From positions 1,054,001-1,118,000 of the forward strand of contig CAVUQC010000007.1 of the NCBI GenBank assembly GCA_963743575.1: 64,000 nt of DNA, in the 5' to 3' direction. Below, one piece after another: positions 30,459 to 38,794 of the stretch. Below the pieces are notes generated by a model, which ran no database searches, was not told the DNA's origin, and was given only the letters and a program-made list of their open reading frames with translations. Made by a program: the position numbers and the translations under genes. Position 1 is the first letter of the stretch, and each line of letters opens with the position of its first letter. This DNA comes from DASUPK01 sp963743575 (GTDB lineage: Bacteria > Actinomycetota > Thermoleophilia > Solirubrobacterales > 70-9).

Positions 30459-32002
30459 CGGCCGGGTTTCCTGCGCTTCGCAGTCACCCGGCAGCCGACG
30501 TGGTTGCGGCCACCACCGGGCAGAACGGTGACGCTGACATTGGACTTTCCGGGGCAGGCGATGACCTTGAGCAGGCCGGCCTTTCGCTTGGAGGCGATTC
30601 CGCCGCCCCGCACGGTGACCGAGTATCCGGCTTGGTAGTGGTCCCTGGGCAGGAAGATCTGCGTCTGGCGGTACTTCGCCTTCTTCTTCGCTGACCGTCC
30701 TCTGGGGAGCCGGCGCGCGAACTTCTTGCCGGTCGGCCCGCTCGTCGAGTAGGCCAGCGTGAAGCGACCGGTCGCGGGGTCGAAGCCGTAGCTGCTGGGC
30801 GTGCCGGCGATCACCTGCGGATACGGCTCGGAGAGGACGTCGAGCTTCGCTTGCTTGACGTTGGAACCGGTCGGCGGCTGGTTCGGGTCGATCACGATCG
30901 CCTGGGTGCCGGAGCCGGACGTGGTCGGGTCGAGGCACTCGCAGTAGTGCCAGTACTCCCAGGAGTCCATGTGCTGGTCGGCCTGCCGCACGTCCTGGCG
31001 GATCGTCGCCAGGTCGTCGGTTGCGCCGAACTCGCTCAGCATCAGCGCGTCCCCGGTCGCCTGGGCGTGCTTGTCGGCGTTTTTCAGCACCTGCTCGTCG
31101 AGGGCCGGGCAGGTCTGGCCGGCCGTACCGGCGACCAGGCCGACGAGGCAGTAGAGGTGGAAGCTCATTCCCAGCGAGCGGTCGCCCATCGCCGGGATGT
31201 TGGTGTCAGCTGCGAAGTTGAAGATCACGTTGGGCTCGTACCAGAGGAGTTTTCCGCGGTCCGCGCTCCTGATCGCCGCAATCACACTGCGGTAGAACGG
31301 GGCGAGAACGTTGTTGTCGAAGCCCGCGCATCCGGTGAGGACCGCACATCCCGGATAGGCGGTGCCGGGCCAGGGCTCGTTCATCAGGTCGAAGCCGAGG
31401 GTGTGCTTGGCGGAGGCGAAGCGTGCCGCCACGTGTCCCCAGGCGGCTGCGTAGCGCGCCTGGAGGCCCACTCCGCCGGGGCCGGGAGCGTTCGCCCAGA
31501 AGTGGTCGAACGCTCGATTCAGCGCCGGATTCGTCAGGTAGTTGGCCGGGAAGCCGTTCTGAGGGTTGGGGAGCCCGTCGTCCTGCACCGCCCAGTCGGG
31601 CCATCCCTCCCCCTGGAAGCGCTCGTTGAAGAGGTCCTGGTGGAAGTCGAGCTGGCTGAAGACGCCGTGGCGAGCGAGGTCCGCCTCGGTCCCGGCGATG
31701 GCGTTCAGATAGTTGTCGTCGTAGGCGCCCGGCGATGGCTCCACGGCCCCGTAGATCAGACCGAGCCGGACGGCATCGAAGCCGAAGCGCTGCAGGAAGG
31801 CGGCGTCATCGTCCCCGAAGCCCTGCGCCGACGGCGCGTAGGGCGGCTGCTTGTTCACCATGTTGACGCCGTGCAGGATGGCCACGCGGCCCTTTGCATC
31901 GGTGATCCAGCGGCCGGAGTGGCTCAGCGGGGCGGTTGGCGCCGCCTGGGCGGCTGACGCGACTGCGATCGCTCCGACGGCCGCCAGTGCGGCCGTCGCC
32001 AT
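30455..32002 (-). CDS. Secreted GH5 glycosidase, endoglycoceramidase-like
   Basis: The 515-aa protein has a signal peptide (ending AQAAP), a GH5 TIM barrel with LHGVNMVNKQPPYAP, FSQLDFHQDLFNERFQGEG, acid/base Glu in FDLMNEPWPG and nucleophile Glu in MLSEFGA, then a C-terminal beta-sandwich and a basic tail ending TAKRRKPGR. The barrel pattern matches endoglycoceramidases, which release glycans from sphingolipids. The ATG at 32002 is preferred over GTG 32023 because GAGGAG lies just upstream. It is convergent with the UDG-fold gene, the stops overlapping. Confidence 0.83.
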   Translation of the reverse strand: MATAALAAVGAIAVASAAQAAPTAPLSHSGRWITDAKGRVAILHGVNMVNKQPPYAPSAQGFGDDDAAFLQRFGFDAVRLGLIYGAVEPSPGAYDDNYLNAIAGTEADLARHGVFSQLDFHQDLFNERFQGEGWPDWAVQDDGLPNPQNGFPANYLTNPALNRAFDHFWANAPGPGGVGLQARYAAAWGHVAARFASAKHTLGFDLMNEPWPGTAYPGCAVLTGCAGFDNNVLAPFYRSVIAAIRSADRGKLLWYEPNVIFNFAADTNIPAMGDRSLGMSFHLYCLVGLVAGTAGQTCPALDEQVLKNADKHAQATGDALMLSEFGATDDLATIRQDVRQADQHMDSWEYWHYCECLDPTTSGSGTQAIVIDPNQPPTGSNVKQAKLDVLSEPYPQVIAGTPSSYGFDPATGRFTLAYSTSGPTGKKFARRLPRGRSAKKKAKYRQTQIFLPRDHYQAGYSVTVRGGGIASKRKAGLLKVIACPGKSNVSVTVLPGGGRNHVGCRVTAKRRKPGR

Positions 32003-32051
32003 GGCTCTCCTCGCCCTGCGCACGGCGCCAGTATGGCGCGAGCGCGCGCTG

Positions 32052-32468
32052 CTAGGCGGTCTCGCCCAGCGTCTCGGAGAGGACCGAGACGTGGGTGGGG
32101 CGGGCGTCGGCCTGGGCCTTTCGGCCGGCGTCGGTCACGCAGGCGAAGACGCCCCGGCGGTCGTGATCGCAGACGTTCCGGCAGACGTAGCCGTCGTCCT
32201 CGAGGCGCTGGACCAGTCGCGAGAGCGCGCTCTGGCTCAGATGGATCTCCTCGGCGAGCTCCTGGATGCGGCGATGTCCCTCTGGGGACTCGGCGAGGCG
32301 GCGTAGGACTTCGTACTCGGTGAGGGAGAGACGGTGCTCGCGCTGCAGGCGATGCTCGAGGGCCTCGCGCACGCGGGCGTGCTCGGCCTCGAGCTCACTC
32401 CACCTCTCCAGAAGCTGATCTCTCTCCGTGGTCTTTGTCGCCGGCACTTCGCTCAACTCCTTCTCCAC
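32052..32468 (-). CDS. MarR-family transcriptional regulator
   Basis: The 138-aa winged-helix repressor shows LSLTEYEVLRRLAESPEGHRR (in part), ELAEEIHLSQSALSRLVQRLE as the recognition helix and the wing DGYVCRNVCDHDRRGVFACVT. It is divergent from a DHA2 transporter gene and the intergenic region contains a repeated ATGCAT palindrome in the transporter promoter, so it probably represses the pump and itself, releasing in response to a small molecule. The GTG start is used. TATAAT at 32489-32484 (minus strand) is its likely -10. Confidence 0.88.
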   Translation of the reverse strand: MEKELSEVPATKTTERDQLLERWSELEAEHARVREALEHRLQREHRLSLTEYEVLRRLAESPEGHRRIQELAEEIHLSQSALSRLVQRLEDDGYVCRNVCDHDRRGVFACVTDAGRKAQADARPTHVSVLSETLGETA

Positions 32469-32513
32469 CCCACGCGGCCGGGATTATAGCAAAAGTTGCT
32501 TGCGCAGTTGATG

Positions 32514-32542
32514 TTGACACAATGCATGCGTATGCATATACT
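32514..32542 (+). promoter_or_regulatory. Consensus promoter of the MFS gene with MarR operator in the spacer
   Basis: TTGACA (32514-32519), exactly 17 bases, then TATACT (32537-32542) form a near-consensus sigma-A-type promoter. The spacer holds ATGCATGCGTATGCAT (32522-32537), two ATGCAT palindromes separated by four bases, ideally placed for a dimeric MarR repressor to occlude polymerase. Confidence 0.8.
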
Positions 32543-32587
32543 AGCCGCCTCACAGATCTCACCCCGGACACGTTTGGGAGGAACAAG

Positions 32588-34057
32588 ATGGAGCAAGCGA
32601 CACAGACTTCACCCGTAACTCGATTCGATTCCCGTCTCTGGGGACTCCTGCTGCTCCTCTGCGGCGTCCTCTTCCTCGACGGGATGGACGTCTCCATGGT
32701 GGCCGTGGCGCTGCCGAACATCGGCCATGAGCTCGACCTGCAGCCCAGCTCGTTGCAGTGGATCGTCAGTGGATACGTCCTCGGCTATGGCGGATTGCTA
32801 CTGCTCGGCGGGCGCGCGGCCGACCTGATCGGCCGCCGCAAGGTCCTGCTCGCCGGCCTGGCCGTCTTCGTGGTCGCGTCCTTCATCGGCGGCATCGCCA
32901 ACGACGGCACGACGCTGATCGCCACCCGCTTCATCAAGGGCGCGTCGGCGGCCTTCACAGCGCCGGCCGGGCTCTCGATCATCACCACCAAGTTCGCCGA
33001 GGGACCGGCGCGGAACAAGGCGCTCAGCGTCTACACGGCTACGGGCGCGAGCGGCTGGTCGGCTGGTCTGATCTTCGGCGGCCTGCTCACCGAGCTCGGC
33101 TGGCGGTGGACGTTCTTCATGCCGGTGCCGATCGCGGCGGGCATCCTGTTCCTGCTGCCGCGCTACCTCGATCGGGACGAGGCGACCTCTGGGTTCTCGC
33201 TCCGGAAGCTCGATTTCGGGGGAACGGCGACCCTGGCCGCGACGATGCTGGGTCTCGTCTACACCGTGGTCGAGGCGCCGAGCGTCGGCTGGGGGTCGCC
33301 GCGGACTCTGCTCTCGTTCCTCGGGATCGCCGCGCTGCTCAGCGCCTTCGTCCTGATCGAGCAGCACAGCCCGAATCCGCTGGTCCGTCTGGGCATCCTG
33401 CGCTCGGGGCAGCTGCGGCGCGCCAACTTCGGCGCCATGGCACTCCTCGGCAGCTGGTTCGGCTTCCAGTTCATGGGGACCCTTTACATGCAGGATCTGA
33501 GGGACTGGTCCGCGATCCAGATGGCTCTCGCGTTCCTGCCGACCGGCCTGATCGTGGCGTCTGTCTCGCCGAACATCGGACGCCTGGTGAACAGGGTGGG
33601 GACGACCTTGCCGGTCGCCCTCGGCCTCACCAGCCTGGCGGCCTCGTACGTGCTCTTCCTCAACATCGGGGCGAACACGGACTACCTGACCGGGATGCTG
33701 CCGACCTTCATCCTGGCCGGCATCGGCTTCGCGCTCACCTTCGGGCCACTGAACATGGCCGCGACCGGTGGCGTGGCGCCGCAGGAGCAGGGATTGGCAT
33801 CCGGGCTGGTCTACACCTCATTCCAGATCGGCGGGGCGATCGGACTCGCCATCGCCACGGCGGTGATCGATGCCGGCACCGCCGCGTCCAGCGCGCCCGC
33901 CGGGAGTTCCGCGGCGCTGCTCGATGGATTCCATCCGGCGATCCTCACCTCGCTGGCGATCGCAGTGGTCGGCATCGGCATCACCGTCGTGCCGCTCCTG
34001 CGTGAGCGGTTCCAGCCGCAGCTCGCACACGCGGCGGCCGGCGAGCATCAGGAGTAG
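32588..34057 (+). CDS. MFS drug transporter, DHA2 (14-helix) type
   Basis: The 489-aa membrane protein has about 14 hydrophobic helices, LDGMDVSMVAVALPNIGHEL in helix 1 and the motif A-like GGRAADLIGRRKVLLAGL between helices 2 and 3. It likely exports drugs or other amphiphiles by proton antiport. GGGAGG lies six to seven bases before the ATG. The gene is divergent from a MarR regulator and preceded by the strongest promoter in the window. Confidence 0.9.
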   Translation: MEQATQTSPVTRFDSRLWGLLLLLCGVLFLDGMDVSMVAVALPNIGHELDLQPSSLQWIVSGYVLGYGGLLLLGGRAADLIGRRKVLLAGLAVFVVASFIGGIANDGTTLIATRFIKGASAAFTAPAGLSIITTKFAEGPARNKALSVYTATGASGWSAGLIFGGLLTELGWRWTFFMPVPIAAGILFLLPRYLDRDEATSGFSLRKLDFGGTATLAATMLGLVYTVVEAPSVGWGSPRTLLSFLGIAALLSAFVLIEQHSPNPLVRLGILRSGQLRRANFGAMALLGSWFGFQFMGTLYMQDLRDWSAIQMALAFLPTGLIVASVSPNIGRLVNRVGTTLPVALGLTSLAASYVLFLNIGANTDYLTGMLPTFILAGIGFALTFGPLNMAATGGVAPQEQGLASGLVYTSFQIGGAIGLAIATAVIDAGTAASSAPAGSSAALLDGFHPAILTSLAIAVVGIGITVVPLLRERFQPQLAHAAAGEHQE

Positions 34058-34117
34058 CTCTCCCAGGGCCGATTCCGGCAGCCGGGGCGTCCAAGCGGCG
34101 TCCCGGCTGAGCCCTGC

Positions 34118-34900
34118 CTAGTCGCCGGGGGCCGCAGCCTCCGCCAGCGCGCTCATGTCCTCGATCGTCGCGCTGGCGAGGGCCCTGACCACGGTCACGT
34201 CGAGGGCGCGGAAGCGGGAGAGCCCGGCCTGGACGACGCTCTCGTTCTCGCCGGCCACCCCGACGGTGCCCTCCGGGGCGTCCTGGCGGTCGAAGTGCTT
34301 GCGGTAGCCCTGGTGCATGTCCCGGTAGAAGGATTCGTCCTTGCTGAGGCGCCCCTCGGCGTTGTCTCCGACCGCGGTCCTCACGTAGCCGAAGACCTTG
34401 GGCGGCTCGCGGTCTGCCTCCTTGGCGCCCTGCTCGACCCAGCCGCGGGCCTGCTCGGCAAACTCGGGAGTCATCCAGTTGAAGAAGACGCCGTCCCATT
34501 CGGCCCCGGCGAAGGCGCACATCTTCGGGCCCATCGCCGCCAGGACGAGGGGGACGCCGGGCAATGCCTCACGCAGTTGCGGGAGGGCCTCCCTCATGGT
34601 GGTCAGCGGCTTTTCGGTGAATCCCGCGCCGAGACCGAGCCACAGCTTTTCCCTGTCGATTTCGAGGCGGTCGATGTCGGCGGCGATCTCGGTGGGCGAC
34701 TGGCGGTCGAGGGCGATCACGGCGACTCCGAGCTCGATGCGATCGGCGCCCCTCGCGTACTCGGCGAGGGTCTCAAGGCCCTTCGCGCCCGGGTGGTCGT
34801 TGGACCACATCGAGCTGTAGCCGAGTTCCTGGCAGCGGCCGGCGAGCGGGCTGGCGATCTCCGGATCGAGTCCGGCGGTGACTCCGAACGCCCGACTCAC
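34118..34900 (-). CDS. LLM-class (F420-dependent-type) oxidoreductase
   Basis: The 260-aa TIM-barrel protein of the luciferase-like monooxygenase family starts SRAFGVTAGLDPEIASPLA and has YSSMWSNDHPGAKGLETLAEY, ELGVAVIALDRQSPTEIA and LGLGAGFTEKPL. The actinobacterial setting favours coenzyme F420, but FMN is possible. The GTG start overlaps the upstream RNA methyltransferase stop by GTGA, giving a two-gene operon. It is a little shorter than typical members. Confidence 0.83.
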   Translation of the reverse strand: MSRAFGVTAGLDPEIASPLAGRCQELGYSSMWSNDHPGAKGLETLAEYARGADRIELGVAVIALDRQSPTEIAADIDRLEIDREKLWLGLGAGFTEKPLTTMREALPQLREALPGVPLVLAAMGPKMCAFAGAEWDGVFFNWMTPEFAEQARGWVEQGAKEADREPPKVFGYVRTAVGDNAEGRLSKDESFYRDMHQGYRKHFDRQDAPEGTVGVAGENESVVQAGLSRFRALDVTVVRALASATIEDMSALAEAAAPGD

Positions 34901-36237
34901 GCCTTCTCCAGCAGCGCCACGCACTCGATGTGGGGAGTCTGGGGAAACATGTCGACGGGCTTCACGCGGCGGAGCCTATAGCCGGCCTCCGCGAGCTGAG
35001 CCGCGTTGGGCGCGAGCGTGGTGGGGTTGCAGGAGACGTAGACGATCCGCGGCGCCTCGCACTCGATCAGCCGGCGGACGATCTTCTGCGAGAGCCCCGC
35101 CCGGGGCGGGTCTACGACCACGACGTCCGGTCTGCCGGCCTCCTCGAGCAGGGGGCGGATCTCCTTGCGCGCGTCGCCCGTTCGGAAGCGCGCGTTCTCG
35201 ATCCCGTTGCGGCGAGCGTTCTCCTCGGCGTCGACGATCGCGTCTCCGACGAGCTCGATCCCCCAGACCTCGCCGGCGTCCTTGGCCATGCTCAGGCCGA
35301 GCGTTCCGATTCCACAGAAGAGGTCGAAGACGCGCTCCGAGCCCGTCAGCCCGGCCATCTCGGTTGCGATCCCGTAGAGCCGCTCCGCCATCTCGGTGTT
35401 GGTCTGGAAGAAGGCGCGGTGGGAGATCCGGAAGCGCAGTCCGCAGAGCTCCTCCTGGAGGTACTCCTCACCGAGCGCCCCCGTGGGCCCGTCGGTCGCG
35501 CTCCCCGGGCCCTCGACGATCGTGTGAAGGTCCACCGGCGGGCGGGGGATCTCTGCGGGAGAGGTGACCAGGCGGCTCTGCAGCTGACCGGTCCGCCGGC
35601 CCTCGCGGATGACGAGGTTGCGGAAGGTGCCCTGCCCGGCGCGGGCGTCCCACGCCGGCAGGCCGGTCGACCGAGCCCAGTCCCGGAGCTCGTTGCGCCG
35701 GACGTTGTTGCGTTCGGACGCGAGCCGGCAGTCCTCGGCGTCGACGATGAGATCCCAGCGGCCCCGCGCGTGGAAGCCGAGAACGAGCTCGCCGTCGCGC
35801 TCGCCGAAGGAGTACTCGAGCTTGTTGCGATAGCGCCACTGCTCGACGGCCGACTCGATCGGCTCGAGCTCGAACCCGTCCAGCTTGCCGAGCCGCACCA
35901 GAGCGTCCTCGACCTGGGCCTGCTTGTGGTGGAGCTGCTGCTCGTAGGCGAGGCCCTGCCAGGGTGCCCCCGGGCACGGCTCGCCGCCGTGGTCGCAGCT
36001 GGGTGGAACCCGGTCGGGCGAGGGGCGCAGCACCTCCTTCGCCTGGGCCTCGGCGTACCCCCGCTTGGACTTGGTCACCTCCGCGGTGACGCGGTCCCCG
36101 GGCAGCGCCCCGGCGACGAAGATGACGTAGCCGTTGCGCCGCGCCACGCCCCTGCCGCCGTACGCCAGCGTCTCCACGTCGAGGGTGAGCAGCTCGCCGC
36201 GGGGCGGGCGCTCGGAGGTGATCGTCCCGTCCGGCAT
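34897..36237 (-). CDS. RNA (uracil-5-)-methyltransferase, TrmA/RlmD family
   Basis: The 446-aa enzyme methylates C5 of a uridine in rRNA or tRNA. It has an N-terminal TRAM domain (LDVETLAYGGRGVARRNG, GALPGDRVTAEV), SAM motif FDLFCGIGTLGLSMA, VVVDPPRAGLSQK, the catalytic Cys in YVSCNPTTLAPN and the final Glu in HIECVALLEKA. The iron-sulphur motif reads CDHGGEPCPGAPW, so the third Cys of the usual CxxxxxCxxC is missing. The ATG at 36237 is chosen over an upstream extension that overlaps the divergent gene. Confidence 0.9.
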   Translation of the reverse strand: MPDGTITSERPPRGELLTLDVETLAYGGRGVARRNGYVIFVAGALPGDRVTAEVTKSKRGYAEAQAKEVLRPSPDRVPPSCDHGGEPCPGAPWQGLAYEQQLHHKQAQVEDALVRLGKLDGFELEPIESAVEQWRYRNKLEYSFGERDGELVLGFHARGRWDLIVDAEDCRLASERNNVRRNELRDWARSTGLPAWDARAGQGTFRNLVIREGRRTGQLQSRLVTSPAEIPRPPVDLHTIVEGPGSATDGPTGALGEEYLQEELCGLRFRISHRAFFQTNTEMAERLYGIATEMAGLTGSERVFDLFCGIGTLGLSMAKDAGEVWGIELVGDAIVDAEENARRNGIENARFRTGDARKEIRPLLEEAGRPDVVVVDPPRAGLSQKIVRRLIECEAPRIVYVSCNPTTLAPNAAQLAEAGYRLRRVKPVDMFPQTPHIECVALLEKA

Positions 36238-36261
36238 CGTCGGCCTATCGTTGCAGCCGCG

Positions 36262-37749
36262 ATGAGCTGGGATCTCGACGCATACCGGCGGGAGGCGGAG
36301 GAGTTCCTCGAGGAGCTGAGCCGCGAGTACTACCTGCAGGGTGCCGGCCACAAGCCCGACCTTGCGATCGAGCCGATCTACGAGCGCCACGAGAGCCTCT
36401 TCGAGCGCGAGGCGGTCGATCGGGTCGGTGAGGCCAGGCGGGCCTCGTCAGGTGAGGAGGAGGCACGGCTCCGCTACCTGCACCAGTTCGCGCTCGACGG
36501 ATACCTGGGGGCGCGCACCCGGGAGCTGGAGGCGAGGCTGGCCGATCTGGAGGCCTCGCTCGAGATCGAGGTGGACGGGGAGACGATGCCGTACCGGATG
36601 GCACCGGTGATCCAGGCCAACGAGGAGGATGGCGATCGCCGCGCCGCGATCGAGGCCGCTCGTACCGCGGTGCTCGAGGAGCGGCTCAATCCGCTCTATC
36701 TGGAGGACCTCGAGTCATCGCACGCCGGGTGCGTCGAGCTGGGCTGGCCGTCCTACCTCGATGCCTACTGCGACGTGCGCGCGCTCGATCTCAGGGCGCT
36801 GGCCGCCGAGCTCGAGGAGTTCGCCCACGCGACCGAGGCGGACTATGCGCGGACCGTCGACCCCGAGCTCGGGCGCACCGTCGGCACCCGGCTGGGCGAC
36901 CTGCGCCGCTCCGATCTGGCGCGCTTCTTCCGGGCCGCTCACCTGGATGGCCTCTTTCCCTCGGATCGCATGGTCCCGGCGCTTCGCGAGACGCTGTCGG
37001 GCCTGGGCGTCGACCTCGACGCGCAGTCGAATGTCACCCTGGACACCGAGACCCGGCCCACCAAGAGCCCGCGAGCGTTCTGCTCGACGCCGAGGATCCC
37101 TCAGGAGGTCTATCTGGTGATCCCGCCGATCGGCGGCCGTGAGGACTACGCCGCCCTCTTCCATGAAGCGGGTCACACCGAGCACTTCGCCTGCACCGAT
37201 CCGGGCCTGCCCTTCGAGTTCAGGCACCTCGGAGACAACTCGGTCACGGAGTCGTTCGCGTTCCTGCTCGAGGGGCTCACCGCCGCGCCGGACTGGCTGG
37301 AGGCGCTGCTTGGCGCCGGCGGCGCGGCGGAGGCGATTGAGCACGCGCGGGCGGCGCGGCTGATGATGCTGCGCCGGTACTCGGCGAAGATCGCCTACGA
37401 GGTCGAGCTGCACGGGCCGGGAGCCGACCTGAGCGCGATGCCGGAGCGCTACGCAACGCTGCTCGGGGATCGGATCGGTGTCTCGTGGCCGCGCGAGAAT
37501 TGGATCTCGGACGTCGATCCGGGCTTCTACGTCGCCTGCTATTTGAGGGCCTGGGCGCTCGAGGTGGATTGGCGAACGGAGTTGCGGGATCGATTCGGGG
37601 GCGCTTGGTTCGAAAGCCCTGAAGCGGGGGAGTGGCTGCGCGGGATCTGGGCGCAGGGACAGCGGCTCGACGCGGACCCTCTGCTCGCCGGCGCAACGGG
37701 CGGTGCGCTCGACTTCGGCCGCCTGGCCTCGGAGCTGATCGCCGTATAG
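36262..37749 (+). CDS. M3-like zinc metallopeptidase
   Basis: The 495-aa, mostly helical protein has the zinc motif LFHEAGHTEHFA (HEAGH near residue 302) followed by FRHLGDNSVTESFAFLLEGL, where the third zinc ligand Glu would lie. This is the arrangement of gluzincin peptidases of the M3 / carboxypeptidase Taq type. There is no signal peptide, so it is cytoplasmic. TATCGT lies ten bases before the ATG. It is divergent from the RNA methyltransferase gene, 24 bp apart. The natural substrate is unknown. Confidence 0.78.
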   Translation: MSWDLDAYRREAEEFLEELSREYYLQGAGHKPDLAIEPIYERHESLFEREAVDRVGEARRASSGEEEARLRYLHQFALDGYLGARTRELEARLADLEASLEIEVDGETMPYRMAPVIQANEEDGDRRAAIEAARTAVLEERLNPLYLEDLESSHAGCVELGWPSYLDAYCDVRALDLRALAAELEEFAHATEADYARTVDPELGRTVGTRLGDLRRSDLARFFRAAHLDGLFPSDRMVPALRETLSGLGVDLDAQSNVTLDTETRPTKSPRAFCSTPRIPQEVYLVIPPIGGREDYAALFHEAGHTEHFACTDPGLPFEFRHLGDNSVTESFAFLLEGLTAAPDWLEALLGAGGAAEAIEHARAARLMMLRRYSAKIAYEVELHGPGADLSAMPERYATLLGDRIGVSWPRENWISDVDPGFYVACYLRAWALEVDWRTELRDRFGGAWFESPEAGEWLRGIWAQGQRLDADPLLAGATGGALDFGRLASELIAV

Positions 37750-37790
37750 GCTGAACCCGCAATTTGCGAAATTCCGAGCAGGAGGTCCAA

Positions 37791-38105
37791 GTGGAAGCAA
37801 GCGACAGCAGTGGCGTCAAGGATCAGGTCCAGAAGGCGATCGACGACCTCCGGGCGGCCGGCGAGAAGGCGACCGGCGACGTGCGCTCGAGCATCGATTC
37901 GGCCGTGTCGCGACTGCGCGACGTCTCCGGCGACGCGAGCTCGAAGGCGCAGGATCAGGTCTCGAGCTGGCGCGACACCCTGGACAAGGCGACCGAGGAC
38001 GTCCGCAAGGAGCTCGCCAAGCTGGCCATCCGCGCGCAGAGCTCTGTCGAGGCGCTCGACGAGCTCGCCACGGAGATCGACGAGCGGCGCAAGGCACTGA
38101 AGTAG
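37791..38105 (+). CDS. Small phasin-like coiled-coil protein
   Basis: The 104-aa protein is a single amphipathic helix with regular heptads: KDQVQKAIDDLRAAGEKA, SIDSAVSRLRDVSGDA and DKATEDVRKELAKLAIRA. Such proteins coat lipid or polyester granules or act as membrane-associated scaffolds; no direct evidence picks one. AGGAGG with five-base spacing fixes the GTG at 37791. It is convergent with another phasin-like gene nine bases away. Confidence 0.72.
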   Translation: MEASDSSGVKDQVQKAIDDLRAAGEKATGDVRSSIDSAVSRLRDVSGDASSKAQDQVSSWRDTLDKATEDVRKELAKLAIRAQSSVEALDELATEIDERRKALK

Positions 38106-38114
38106 AGACGTTCC

Positions 38115-38654
38115 CTAGGGCTGCAGCTTGCGGTCGAGGGCCCGGAGCAGGCCCTTGCGCGCCTTGTTCCCGCGCTCGTAGTCGCGGACCTTTCGCAGCT
38201 CCTGCCGGCTGAGCTCCTGCAGCCGGCGGTCGATCTGCCGGATGGAGAGCTGGTCGTACGCCGTGATGGGGAAGCCCGGAGCGCGGGTCGCGCGGCGGAC
38301 GCGATCGGCGCTCGCGAGTGGTTTGTCGACCGCGGCGACGGTCCGCTTCCTGGCCTGCTCCGCCCGCTCGCCCGCCTGCTGCTTGGCGCGGTCGGGCACC
38401 TCGCGAACCTGCGAGAGGAGGCCGTCGAGCTGGGAGAGCAGGTCCTCCGCCTGCTCGCGGCTCCTGGTGGCGAGCCGGCCGACCATCTCCTCCGCGTCGC
38501 CACGGGTCATACGCCCGCGGCGCACGGCGTCGTCAACGACCTCCTGCAGCCGGTCGCGAGAGATCGTGATGCTCTTCTCGAGAGCGTCGCGAAACGCCTG
38601 CACGCTCTGCTCGGCGCGGGAGCTCTCCTCTGACTCCGTTGGCGCGCTTGCCAT
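38115..38654 (-). CDS. Phasin-like helical protein
   Basis: The 179-aa protein has RDALEKSITISRDRLQEVVD, RMTRGDAEEMVGRLATRSR and a Lys/Arg-rich helix AKQQAGERAEQARKRTV, a pattern seen in polyhydroxyalkanoate-associated phasin-like proteins and in small HU-like tails. A short globular end has YDQLSIRQIDRRLQELS. The ATG at 38654 has GATAGT seven bases upstream (38667-38662), a leaderless pattern. It faces the small coiled-coil gene and may share its role. Confidence 0.65.
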   Translation of the reverse strand: MASAPTESEESSRAEQSVQAFRDALEKSITISRDRLQEVVDDAVRRGRMTRGDAEEMVGRLATRSREQAEDLLSQLDGLLSQVREVPDRAKQQAGERAEQARKRTVAAVDKPLASADRVRRATRAPGFPITAYDQLSIRQIDRRLQELSRQELRKVRDYERGNKARKGLLRALDRKLQP

Positions 38655-38740
38655 CGAACGCACTATCCCACACGTGCCCCGCCCGGAAACCGTCGCCGAA
38701 AATGACGGCCCCGGGCGATGCCAGGCTGCGTCCTCGGTCA

Positions 38741-38763
38741 CCCGCATAGTCCCGCTATGCGGG
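38741..38763. repeat. Perfect 9-bp hairpin between two minus-strand genes
   Basis: CCCGCATAG (38741-38749), loop TCCCG, CTATGCGGG (38755-38763). It lies downstream of the nuclease-like gene and upstream of the phasin-like gene. There is no T tract, so an intrinsic terminator is not clear; it may be a processing or attenuating structure. Confidence 0.5.
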
Positions 38764-38794
38764 TTCCCTGCGTCCTTGCCTGACGCCACCCGGG

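Noticed and set aside
38741..38763. Terminator for the 38795 nuclease-like gene
   Set aside because: The hairpin is sound but lacks a T tract on the minus strand, so it is listed only as a hairpin.
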